Positions 54,549-62,612 of a stretch of DNA of 64,000 nt are shown in pieces. The DNA is from Citrobacter sp. On2M (GTDB lineage: Bacteria; Pseudomonadota; Gammaproteobacteria; Enterobacterales; Enterobacteriaceae). Each line of letters opens with the position of its first letter. Within the stretch, counting starts at the first letter, position 1. Location: positions 1,054,001 through 1,118,000 of the forward strand of contig NZ_WPCV01000004.1 of the NCBI RefSeq assembly GCF_018035235.1, in the 5' to 3' direction. The position numbers and the translations under genes are program-made. Below the pieces are notes generated by a model. The model was not told the DNA's origin and ran no database searches. It saw only the letters and a program-made list of their open reading frames with translations.

Positions 54549-55124
54549 TTAGCTGACGCCAGGGTTTAACCGCACAACCAGGTAAACGCAGGGTTGTGTA
54601 GTTTCATTGATAAACCGACAGTCATTTGGTGGGCCAAGCTCCAGGCAATCGCCCGCCTGCATTTCATGTCGTACGTCCCCCTCCACAAAGACTAACTCCC
54701 CTTGCTGGAGCCAGATAAGCTGTCTGGCCTGCACATAAGAAGAGGCTGGCATCGGAATATCGCTGCCGGCAGGCAATTCTATCTGCACCAGATCAATCGG
54801 CAGATCGCTGCGCGGTGAAACATGGCGGCGTAAATAATGGCTTTGCGGGTCGTGCCAGACGGGCTGGTCAGCTAAGCGCAGCAGCTTGCCCTCCTGCATT
54901 TCGGCCCGCGCAATCAGCATAGACATGCTGATACCAAAGGCGCCGGAGAGCCTGCCCAGCAGCGTGGCCGTTGGGCTGCTTTCACCGCGTTCTATTTTAT
55001 GGATCATCGCCCGCGACACGCCCGCGCGCTCGGCAAGTTCCGTCAGTGACCAGCCGCGAGATTCCCGCTCAATGCGAATTCTTGCCGCGATCCGTTGATT
55101 TATGCTGTCTTCAATAGTATTCAT
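54549..55124 (-). CDS. XRE-family HTH regulator with C-terminal cupin domain
   Basis: 191-residue regulator. The HTH_3 domain is at residues 12-68 (SRGWSLTELAERAGVSRAMI, then HKIERGESSPTATLLGRLSG). The cupin domain is at about 105-185 (DLVQIELPAGSDIPMPASSY, AGDCLELGPPNDCRFINETT). This domain pair is common in local repressors that sense small molecules. It is divergent from mnaT with a 37-base gap, so it likely controls mnaT-ydcZ and itself. The effector is unknown. Confidence 0.9.
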   Translation of the reverse strand: MNTIEDSINQRIAARIRIERESRGWSLTELAERAGVSRAMIHKIERGESSPTATLLGRLSGAFGISMSMLIARAEMQEGKLLRLADQPVWHDPQSHYLRRHVSPRSDLPIDLVQIELPAGSDIPMPASSYVQARQLIWLQQGELVFVEGDVRHEMQAGDCLELGPPNDCRFINETTQPCVYLVVRLNPGVS

Positions 55125-55161
55125 ATTGTAATACTATAGTGAACAAGCCTTGAGGTTCAAC

Positions 55162-55680
55162 ATGTCAATTCGATTTGCCAGCAAAGAAGACTGTGCAGCT
55201 ATTGCCGAAATCTACAACCACGCGGTACTGCATACGGCGGCTATCTGGAACGATCAAACGGTCGATGCCGAAAACCGTATTTCCTGGTACGAAGCCCGCC
55301 AGTTGATGGGGTATCCGGTGCTGATAAGTGAAGATAATGGCGTGGTTACGGGATATGCCTCCTTTGGCGACTGGCGTAACTTTGATGGATTTCGCCATAC
55401 CGTTGAACATTCGGTGTATGTCCATCCTGAGCATCAGGGAAAGGGCCTGGGACGAGCGCTGCTTAGCAGGCTGATAGAAGAAGCTCGTGTATGCGGCAAG
55501 CATGTGATGGTGGCCGGTATTGAGTCTCAGAATCAGGCGTCTTTGCATCTGCACAGCACGCTGGGTTTTAAAACCACCGCGCAAATGCCGCAGGTTGGCA
55601 CCAAATTTGGCCGCTGGCTGGATCTGACCTTCATGCAGTTGCAGTTAGACGATCGTCGCGAACCGGATGCCGGCAGATGA
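55162..55680 (+). CDS. mnaT: L-amino acid N-acyltransferase MnaT (GNAT)
   Basis: 172-residue GNAT acetyltransferase close to E. coli MnaT, which acetylates methionine sulfone/sulfoximine and phosphinothricin-like amino acids. The start MSIRFASKEDCAAIAEIYNH at 55162 matches the family; four upstream codons are also open. The acetyl-CoA loop is HPEHQGKGLGRALLSRL. The stop overlaps the ydcZ start by 4 bases. Confidence 0.95.
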   Translation: MSIRFASKEDCAAIAEIYNHAVLHTAAIWNDQTVDAENRISWYEARQLMGYPVLISEDNGVVTGYASFGDWRNFDGFRHTVEHSVYVHPEHQGKGLGRALLSRLIEEARVCGKHVMVAGIESQNQASLHLHSTLGFKTTAQMPQVGTKFGRWLDLTFMQLQLDDRREPDAGR

Positions 55681-56126
55681 ACCAGACGCTGACCCTCTCC
55701 TTTCTGATTGCGGCGGGTATTGGTCTGGTGGTGCAAAATACCTTGATGGTGCGCATTACGCAGACATCCTCGACGATCCTCATCGCCATGTTATTGAACT
55801 CGCTGGTCGGGATCGTATTATTTGTCAGCATATTGTGGTTTAAGCAAGGTGCGGCAGGATTTGCAGAGCTGGTCTCCAGCGTACGTTGGTGGACGCTAAT
55901 CCCCGGCTTGCTGGGATCGTTCTTCGTTTTTGCCAGTATCAGCGGATATCAAAATGTGGGCGCAGCGACGACTATCGCGGTGCTGGTCGCCAGCCAGTTA
56001 ATTGGCGGGTTGGTGCTGGATATTTTGCGCAGCCACGGCGTGCCGCTGCGGGCGCTGGTGGGGCCAGTCTGTGGTGCGGTGCTGCTGGTCGTCGGGGCCT
56101 GGTTGGTGGCGCGACGCTCATTTTAA
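55677..56126 (+). CDS. ydcZ: Small inner-membrane protein YdcZ (DMT family)
   Basis: 149-residue protein with about five membrane helices (FLIAAGIGLVVQNTLMVRIT, VGAATTIAVLVASQLIGGLV, GPVCGAVLLVVGAWLVARRS). It is a half-size drug/metabolite transporter-type (DUF606) protein, probably acting as a dimer. It is co-translated with mnaT (ATGA overlap), suggesting export or handling of a related amino acid analogue. No measured function is known to me. Confidence 0.93.
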   Translation: MNQTLTLSFLIAAGIGLVVQNTLMVRITQTSSTILIAMLLNSLVGIVLFVSILWFKQGAAGFAELVSSVRWWTLIPGLLGSFFVFASISGYQNVGAATTIAVLVASQLIGGLVLDILRSHGVPLRALVGPVCGAVLLVVGAWLVARRSF

Positions 56127-56131
56127 TTGCG

Positions 56132-56170
56132 CTTATCCGACCTACAGAATGTGCCTGTAGGCCGGATAAG
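56132..56170. repeat. REP-like palindrome after ydcZ
   Basis: CTTATCCG-A-CCTACAG and CTGTAGG-C-CGGATAAG arms with a 7-base loop, between the convergent ydcZ and ydcY genes. Confidence 0.85.
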
Positions 56171-56186
56171 GTCCGGCAAGGAAATA

Positions 56187-56420
56187 TCAAAGAATAGAGC
56201 CGCCTTTGGTCAACTGTTCGCGACGGGCTTCCATATCTTCTTTATGCTGACGGCCATGATGTGCGATCGCTGTACGCAAACGCTGTTGCTGGGTGTAGCG
56301 ATCTTCCCGGCTCAGCACAGCATCATCGCTGAGTTCAATCAGCAATTCATTCATATGCGTAATGACGCTCTCTTCAATGGCGGCATCAACCCGTGCGCTA
56401 ACCTCATCCAGATGCGACAT
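56187..56420 (-). CDS. ydcY: Conserved small protein YdcY
   Basis: 77-residue soluble, helical, highly charged protein (MSHLDEVSARVDAAIEESVI) matching E. coli YdcY (DUF2526). No function is known. GGAGAGG lies upstream of the ATG. It starts 17 bases after the solute-binding protein gene on the same strand, so the two may be co-transcribed. Confidence 0.93.
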   Translation of the reverse strand: MSHLDEVSARVDAAIEESVITHMNELLIELSDDAVLSREDRYTQQQRLRTAIAHHGRQHKEDMEARREQLTKGGSIL

Positions 56421-56437
56421 AACCTCTCCTTAACTCA

Positions 56438-58036
56438 TTAATTTAACTTTGCTTTCGAAAAATCACTGCCCATCAGGCTCACGCTGTATCCGCTGACATT
56501 ACTGCGTGTCGCGTAGAACGTTTTACCGTTCGCCAGCGCAATCCACGGTGCCTGCTGATAGAAAATCTCTTGTGACTGCTGGTAAAGCGCGGCGCGTTCT
56601 TCAGGTTTGCTCACCAGTTTCGCCTTTTCAACCAGCGAATTATACGCTTTATCGCACCAGCGCGCGGCATTAGATCCGGTTTTAATGCTGTCGCAGCCCA
56701 GCAGTACATCGGCGAAGTTATCCGGATCGCCGTTGTCCGACATCCAACCGAACAAAGCGGTGTCATGCTCACCTTTACGCATTCCAGAAAGATATTCGCC
56801 CCACTCGTAGGACACAATTTTCGCCTTCACGCCAACTTTTGCCCAGTCGCTCTGGATCATCTCGGCAATCCGTCGGGAGTTCGGGTTGTACGGACGCTGA
56901 ACCGGCATTGACCACAGTGTCGCTTCAAAACCGTTTTCCAGCCCCGCCTGTTTCAGCAGTTCTTTCGCTTTTTGCGGGTCGTATGTGTAATCCTGCAGAT
57001 CTTTATTGAACCCCAGCATATTCGGCGGAATCGGTGATTTTGCCACCGTACCAGAACCTAAAAAGACAGCGTTAATAATGGCCTTTTTATCCGTTGCGTA
57101 GTTCAGAGCCTGACGCACCAGCACGTTATCAAACGGTTTTTTCTCGGTGTTAAACGCCAGATATCCAACGTTCAACGCGTCAACCGAATGCAGCGTCAAA
57201 TCTTTATTCTTTTTAATCTCGTCAAACTGTACGGGCGCTGGTGCCGGGATTATCTGGCATTCATTGGTTTGCAGTTTTGCGAGCCGCGTCTGAACGTTCG
57301 GCGTGATTGAGAAGATCAGGTGTTTTGTCGGGACCGCACCATCCCAGTAGTTCGGGTTGGCGAGATAACGGATTTGCGAATCCTGCTTGTACTGCTGCAA
57401 CACGTAAGGCCCGGTGCCAATTGGCCAGTTATCAACGTTTTCCGGGGTGCCTTTTTTCAGCATCGCGTCGGCATATTCCGCTGAAAGAATGGAGGCGAAA
57501 TCCATTCCCCAGTCGGCAAGAAACGCGGCGTTAGGTTCATTCAGAACAAACTGAACGTGATAATCATCGAGCTTCTTCACTTCTTTAATCAGTTTATCCA
57601 GACCGACATCGTTAAAGTATTCGTAGCTTCCCTGAGAAACCTTGTGGTACGGATGATCGGCATCTTTCTGCCTTAATACCGAGAAAATCACGTCATCAGC
57701 ATTGAAGTCGCGCGTCGGTTTAAAGAATTTATTGCTGTTGAATTTTACACCCTGACGCAGGGTAAAGGTGTAGATCTTACCGTCCGGCGAAATCGTCCAG
57801 TCCGTCGCCAGAGACGGTACCGGCGTATTTTTTACCGGGTCGAAGTTGATGAGTCGGTTATACAGCACTTGTGAACTGGCCACAAACGACGGGCCTGAGC
57901 TGGCGATTTGCGGGTTAAATGACTCAGGCGACGCTTCAGAGCAGTAGATGATAGTGTCAGTATTGGCCGCCAATGCAGCGCCTGACGGTATGACGGCGCT
58001 GAGCGTCAGCGCGAGTAACGTTTTCCTTGCAATCAT
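56438..58036 (-). CDS. Orphan family 5 peptide-binding protein
   Basis: 532-residue periplasmic solute-binding protein of the DppA/SapA group. Signal peptide MIARKTLLALTLSAVIPSGA (cleavage near ALAA), then NTDTIIYCSEASPESFNPQI. It has typical blocks VNNDDVIFSVLR-like (FNADDVIFSVLRQKD), GTGPYVLQQYKQDSQIRYLA and GWMSDNGDPDNFADVLLGCD. The ATG at 58036 is chosen at the signal peptide; the frame runs 22 codons further. No permease or ATPase genes are near, so it probably feeds a transporter encoded elsewhere, for example the Dpp system. Not part of this region in E. coli K-12. Confidence 0.9.
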   Translation of the reverse strand: MIARKTLLALTLSAVIPSGAALAANTDTIIYCSEASPESFNPQIASSGPSFVASSQVLYNRLINFDPVKNTPVPSLATDWTISPDGKIYTFTLRQGVKFNSNKFFKPTRDFNADDVIFSVLRQKDADHPYHKVSQGSYEYFNDVGLDKLIKEVKKLDDYHVQFVLNEPNAAFLADWGMDFASILSAEYADAMLKKGTPENVDNWPIGTGPYVLQQYKQDSQIRYLANPNYWDGAVPTKHLIFSITPNVQTRLAKLQTNECQIIPAPAPVQFDEIKKNKDLTLHSVDALNVGYLAFNTEKKPFDNVLVRQALNYATDKKAIINAVFLGSGTVAKSPIPPNMLGFNKDLQDYTYDPQKAKELLKQAGLENGFEATLWSMPVQRPYNPNSRRIAEMIQSDWAKVGVKAKIVSYEWGEYLSGMRKGEHDTALFGWMSDNGDPDNFADVLLGCDSIKTGSNAARWCDKAYNSLVEKAKLVSKPEERAALYQQSQEIFYQQAPWIALANGKTFYATRSNVSGYSVSLMGSDFSKAKLN

Positions 58037-58318
58037 GGTTATAAGCCTTCTTATTTTATTATTAACCGTGATATCAGAGCATAGCTGACAAAAACTGACC
58101 AATAACGAATCACTATCAGGTTATTCTAATCCGGTGTATTTCGTTGAATAATCCATCACCCTAAGCGAATTAATTTCCCTTAAGTCTTTTTCGAAACGTC
58201 AAGATTTTTCCCGGCACTCTATGCCATGAAAATTAGCCCCTTTTTGCCTCTCTTTCACCGTTTGCTCGTTTTTATAAAACGTAAAGTAGATACGTGAAGA
58301 AGTATAAGGGGTAACAAC

Positions 58319-59626
58319 GTGGCAAAAACTCTCTTGCGCAGCGGCAATTTGGATGACTATCAGGCCGTGGGTGGCGGTGGTCAGGCCGTGTTTGATTCAG
58401 CATTGCAAATTCGCGAAACGCTTCGTCTGCGTAAACAACAGGCAATGGTGGATTGTCTGGCGATCCCACAAATTAACGACAACGGCGATCGGGTGGACTG
58501 GTATTCCCCGATCGAAGGGAAAGTCGTTGCGTGGAAAGCCGCTGATGAGGAGGCTCGTTTTCGTGCGCTGCGCTATCTGGGGAGCACGCTGGAAAATGCG
58601 GCTGCTCTGAGCCGTAAAAGCCTGCAATCGGGGAAAACCTCACTACAGCTGTTTGGCTCACTGCTCGAAAAAGCCATCCAGTTTCCTGGTGAGAATCACG
58701 TTTTTTTGGTTGAAGGCAAACCCGTTATTACGTTCTGGGGCTTCGTCAATCTGAACGAAAATCCTCGCGACGAGGTGCTCGATTGCCTGCGACTTGCTGA
58801 TACTCCTCCTGTCGTTACCGTAGCAGAGCCGGAGTCGGAAGAAGAAAGCAGCCCTGAAATCACCTTCGCCGAGGCTGATACGCCTTTATTGACGCCGGTC
58901 GTCGAGCTGGCTAAACCGGCTGAACCTGAACCACAGCCGCCGGTTATAGTTAACGAACCTGAAGTCACACCGCCACTGGCACAAGAGAAACCCGCGCGCC
59001 GCCTGCCGCTGTGGAGCCTGCCGGTTGCCGCAGTAATCATTGCCGCCATTGTTGGGCCACTGTTGTGGAAACAACAGACAGTCCAGCCCACTCCCGCAGT
59101 CATCCCTGTTGACGTTGCGAAGGCAGATATGGCTCCGCTGCCAGAACTGACATCTGCACTGCCGCTGCATCGGGCTGAAGTGATCCCGGTCGCGAAGAAA
59201 GAGAAACCTGTGGAAGGACCTGTCGTGATCGCCGCGATTCCGAAAGATGCGCTGGTCATGGATGCCAACCAGATGAAGGCAGGAACAACGCGTTTTCTCA
59301 ACGGCAACTGGCGTGTAATGGTCGATGTTAAAGATCCGGTCAGCGGCAAAGCGCCGTCACTACGCTATCAAATCCAGGCCAATAAAGGCACTGCTCGCGT
59401 GGTTCATGGTGACAATATCGTTTGTCGAGCCGAGATTTTCTCCGGTTTGCACCAGTCGGGTGAATTAATGATTAAGAGTCGCGGGAATGCCCGTTGCACG
59501 GACGGGTCACGTTATCCAATGCCTGAAATTACCTGCAAAGCGGGAACCAATGACGTCGCCACGTGTACCGCACGTTATGACGATCACGCGGAAATCCCTC
59601 TGACGATCAAAAAGATAGGTGCCTGA
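58319..59626 (+). CDS. srfA: SrfA family protein, single-pass membrane component
   Basis: 435-residue first gene of the srfABC cluster, named in Salmonella as SsrB-regulated factors. Layout: cytoplasmic N-terminal domain (1-160; VEGKPVITFWGFVNL near 131-145), Pro/Glu-rich linker (about 163-225), one membrane helix (229-250, LPLWSLPVAAVIIAAIVGPL) and a periplasmic C-terminal domain with four cysteines (369, 393, 406, 416) able to form two disulfides. The GTG start has AAGGGG seven bases upstream. The stop overlaps a possible early start of srfB. Biochemical function is unknown. Confidence 0.88.
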   Translation: MAKTLLRSGNLDDYQAVGGGGQAVFDSALQIRETLRLRKQQAMVDCLAIPQINDNGDRVDWYSPIEGKVVAWKAADEEARFRALRYLGSTLENAAALSRKSLQSGKTSLQLFGSLLEKAIQFPGENHVFLVEGKPVITFWGFVNLNENPRDEVLDCLRLADTPPVVTVAEPESEEESSPEITFAEADTPLLTPVVELAKPAEPEPQPPVIVNEPEVTPPLAQEKPARRLPLWSLPVAAVIIAAIVGPLLWKQQTVQPTPAVIPVDVAKADMAPLPELTSALPLHRAEVIPVAKKEKPVEGPVVIAAIPKDALVMDANQMKAGTTRFLNGNWRVMVDVKDPVSGKAPSLRYQIQANKGTARVVHGDNIVCRAEIFSGLHQSGELMIKSRGNARCTDGSRYPMPEITCKAGTNDVATCTARYDDHAEIPLTIKKIGA

Positions 59627-59630
59627 TTTT

Positions 59631-62612
59631 ATGTTGGTGAATCTGTGTGATTACAAACAGAGTGTGACGCTCATCGCCAATAGCGGTGTGCAATTCCTGG
59701 ATTTTGGCCTGACGCCGCAAGAATCTGCGCATCATGGTCGCTTTGTGCGCAAAACGGCAAACGGTCCCCTACTACGGCTGGATTTCGATCTGGCAACGGG
59801 TCGCTATACCTTGCCAGGCAGTACCGGCGGTCAGCCCGAAGTGGTGAAACCGGAAAGCACCCAGACGCTGCATTATTCGCTTGATGTCCTCGACGGCGTC
59901 TGGCTGCCACTGCCGTTTCTGCGCTTTAACCCACCGCGCACGTTTGTTGAAGGTCCGGATAACTGGGCACGCGTGCAGGTACGAAAACTGGCGCAGCCCG
60001 ACAGCGCGGGCAACACCCACCGCGTTACCGTAGCTCTGGACAGCCAGCTCACTGAAAATGCCCCTGCAGCGTTAACGCCTAATGAAAACGACCTGCTCAA
60101 CGGGACACGATTCGCGCTGGCCTGGCATGACAATGAAATTGCCGATTTCCTCGACCAGACATGGATTGACGGTTGGTTGCGCGAGTCTTTTATGCATCAT
60201 GTCACACAGCATGAGAACCGCTCTGAACACGAGATCCAGCAGGCTCTGCGTAATTTTGAATATCAGGCACACTGGCTGAATGTGCTGACCCTGTTAGGCG
60301 AACAACTTTCGGTGCCGGAAGTGAAGCTGGTTACGCACACCCTCAGTACACCCGCCATTCCCGTCGATCTCATTCTGGATATTGGTAATACACACACCTG
60401 CGGCGTGCTGATTGAAGATCATGGCGACGCCAATGACGGACTGCGTCAGACTGCTGAATTACAGGTGCGTTCGTTAAGCGAGCCGCAGTATCTCAACGAC
60501 CCACTGTTCACCAGCCGACTGGAGTTTTCTGAAGCGCGTTTTGGCAAGCAGCACTTTTCTGTGGAGAGCGGTCGTGATGACGCCTTTATCTGGCCGTCGA
60601 TTGTCCGCGTGGGTGACGAAGCCCGTAAGCTGGCGATGCAGCGTATGGGCACTGAAGGCAGCAGTGGGATCTCCAGCCCACGCCGTTATCTGTGGGACGA
60701 AACGCCGGTGCTACATGATTGGCGCTTTAGCCAGATGAATGGCAAAACCCAGCGCGAGCCGCTGGCTACCGCCTTCCCGCTGATGAACCTGATGAACGAT
60801 GACGGGCAACCGCTGTTTAGCCTGCCGCAGGACGATCGTCTGCCGGTATTCTCACCGCAATACAGTCGCAGCACGCTGATGACACATATGCTGTGCGAAA
60901 TTCTGGCTCAGGCGCTGGGCCAAATTAACAGCGTGGCAACGCGATTGCGTCTTGGATTCCCGGCCTCTCCTCGTCAGTTCCGGACGTTGATCCTGACCCT
61001 ACCGTCGGCAATGCCCAAACAGGAGCGCGAAATTTTCCGCCTGCGCATGTTTGAGGCTATTGCGTTGGTGTGGAAAGCGATGGGCTGGCACCCGCAGGAT
61101 GAAGATTTCACCACTCGTAAACAACAAGAAAAGAGCGTGGTTCCCGTACCTGAGATCCAGATGGAATGGGATGAGGCCAGCTGTGGGCAACTGGTGTGGC
61201 TGTATAACGAGGCTATCTCCCACTATGATGGTCACACTGAATCGTTCTTTAACGCCCTTGCCCGCCCGGACCGTCTGCCGGAACCCGGTGAGACTAAAGG
61301 TCGTGCGCTGCGCGTGGCGTCGATCGACATTGGCGGCGGGACAACGGATATGGCCGTGGTTCATTACCAGCTTGATGATGGCGTTGGGGCGAACGTCAAA
61401 ATTACCCCGCATCTGTTGTTCCGTGAAGGTTTTAAGGTCGCGGGGGATGACATGCTGCTGGACGTAATTCAGCGTTGCGTTTTGCCCGCGTTGCAAACCC
61501 GCTTACAACAGGCTGGCGTGACTGATGCCGCCGCATTGCTGGCGACGCTATTCGGCGATTCCGGGCGCATCGATACTCAGGCGATTTTGCGTCAACAAAC
61601 GGCATTACAGCTCTTTATGCCGCTTGGTCATGCGGTGCTCTCTGCCTGGGAACAAAGTGATATTAACGATCCGGTAGCCGGGCTGCATGCCACCTTTGGC
61701 GAGCTGCTCAGCCAGCGACCCACACGTAACGTGATGAATTATATCCAACAGGCCATCGACCATGCGTTGCCAGCAGGATCGCCAGCGTTTGATGTTCTGA
61801 ACGTTCCCTTACAGGTACAGTTCAGGCAGCTACAAGAAGCGTTACTGGCGGGACAATTTACTCTGACTGCGCCGCTGCACGCGGTCTGTGAGGCCATTTC
61901 GCACTATCGCTGCGATATTTTATTAGTGACCGGCAGACCTGCCTGTTTACCTGGCGTACAGGCGTTGATCCGCCATCTGCAGCCCGTTCCAGTTAATCGT
62001 ATGATCTGGATGGATAACTACCGCGTACATGAGTGGTATCCGTTTAGCCAGCAAGGACGGATTGGTAACCCCAAATCCACCGCAGCAGTAGGTGCCATGT
62101 TGTGTAGCCTGGCGCTGGATTTACGTCTTCCACGCTTTAACTTTAAAGCTGCCGATATCGGCGCTTACTCAACCGTACGATATCTCGGCGTGCTGGATAA
62201 TACGGTCAATACGCTGCGCGATGAGAATATCTGGTATCACGATATCGATCTGGATAAGCCCGGCGCTAAGCTGGATACCCGCCTGCACTTTCCTTTGCGC
62301 GGTAACGTGACGTTAGGTTTCCGTCAATTGGCAAACAGTCGCTGGCCTGCCACGCCGTTGTATACGCTCAGCATAAATTCTGCCGAACTGGCAAAAACCA
62401 TCGCCGGAGATGGCGTGTTGAATGTCCGGTTGCAACTACGCGGTGGTAGCAAAGAAAGCGGACCGGAATTCTTCGTACTGAGCGACGCCTGGTTACAGGA
62501 TGGCACTCCCGTTGCCGCCCATGCCTTAACGTTAAAACTGAATACGCTGGCAGACCGTCGCCATAGCGGTAGCCATTACTGGATTGATAGCGGGAGCGTG
62601 TACCTGAAATGA
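59631..62612 (+). CDS. srfB: SrfB family protein with Hsp70/actin-type ATPase motifs
   Basis: 993-residue protein. ATG at 59631 is preferred over an in-frame GTG at 59619 that lies within the srfA end. It shows the three nucleotide-binding elements of the Hsp70/actin/hexokinase fold: phosphate-1 DIGNTHTCG (250-258), phosphate-2 DIGGGTTD (566-573) and an adenosine-type motif ILLVTGRPACLPGVQ (near 763-777). No signal peptide or membrane segment is seen, so it is likely cytoplasmic. Partners are probably SrfA and SrfC. It overlaps srfC by 4 bases (ATGA). The family is called virulence factor SrfB, but a direct role is not settled. Confidence 0.9.
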   Translation: MLVNLCDYKQSVTLIANSGVQFLDFGLTPQESAHHGRFVRKTANGPLLRLDFDLATGRYTLPGSTGGQPEVVKPESTQTLHYSLDVLDGVWLPLPFLRFNPPRTFVEGPDNWARVQVRKLAQPDSAGNTHRVTVALDSQLTENAPAALTPNENDLLNGTRFALAWHDNEIADFLDQTWIDGWLRESFMHHVTQHENRSEHEIQQALRNFEYQAHWLNVLTLLGEQLSVPEVKLVTHTLSTPAIPVDLILDIGNTHTCGVLIEDHGDANDGLRQTAELQVRSLSEPQYLNDPLFTSRLEFSEARFGKQHFSVESGRDDAFIWPSIVRVGDEARKLAMQRMGTEGSSGISSPRRYLWDETPVLHDWRFSQMNGKTQREPLATAFPLMNLMNDDGQPLFSLPQDDRLPVFSPQYSRSTLMTHMLCEILAQALGQINSVATRLRLGFPASPRQFRTLILTLPSAMPKQEREIFRLRMFEAIALVWKAMGWHPQDEDFTTRKQQEKSVVPVPEIQMEWDEASCGQLVWLYNEAISHYDGHTESFFNALARPDRLPEPGETKGRALRVASIDIGGGTTDMAVVHYQLDDGVGANVKITPHLLFREGFKVAGDDMLLDVIQRCVLPALQTRLQQAGVTDAAALLATLFGDSGRIDTQAILRQQTALQLFMPLGHAVLSAWEQSDINDPVAGLHATFGELLSQRPTRNVMNYIQQAIDHALPAGSPAFDVLNVPLQVQFRQLQEALLAGQFTLTAPLHAVCEAISHYRCDILLVTGRPACLPGVQALIRHLQPVPVNRMIWMDNYRVHEWYPFSQQGRIGNPKSTAAVGAMLCSLALDLRLPRFNFKAADIGAYSTVRYLGVLDNTVNTLRDENIWYHDIDLDKPGAKLDTRLHFPLRGNVTLGFRQLANSRWPATPLYTLSINSAELAKTIAGDGVLNVRLQLRGGSKESGPEFFVLSDAWLQDGTPVAAHALTLKLNTLADRRHSGSHYWIDSGSVYLK

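Noticed and set aside
59619-59630. GTG at 59619 as start of srfB
   Set aside because: The ATG at 59631 gives a family-like N-terminus (MLVNLCDYKQ), while the GTG lies inside srfA; it cannot be fully excluded.
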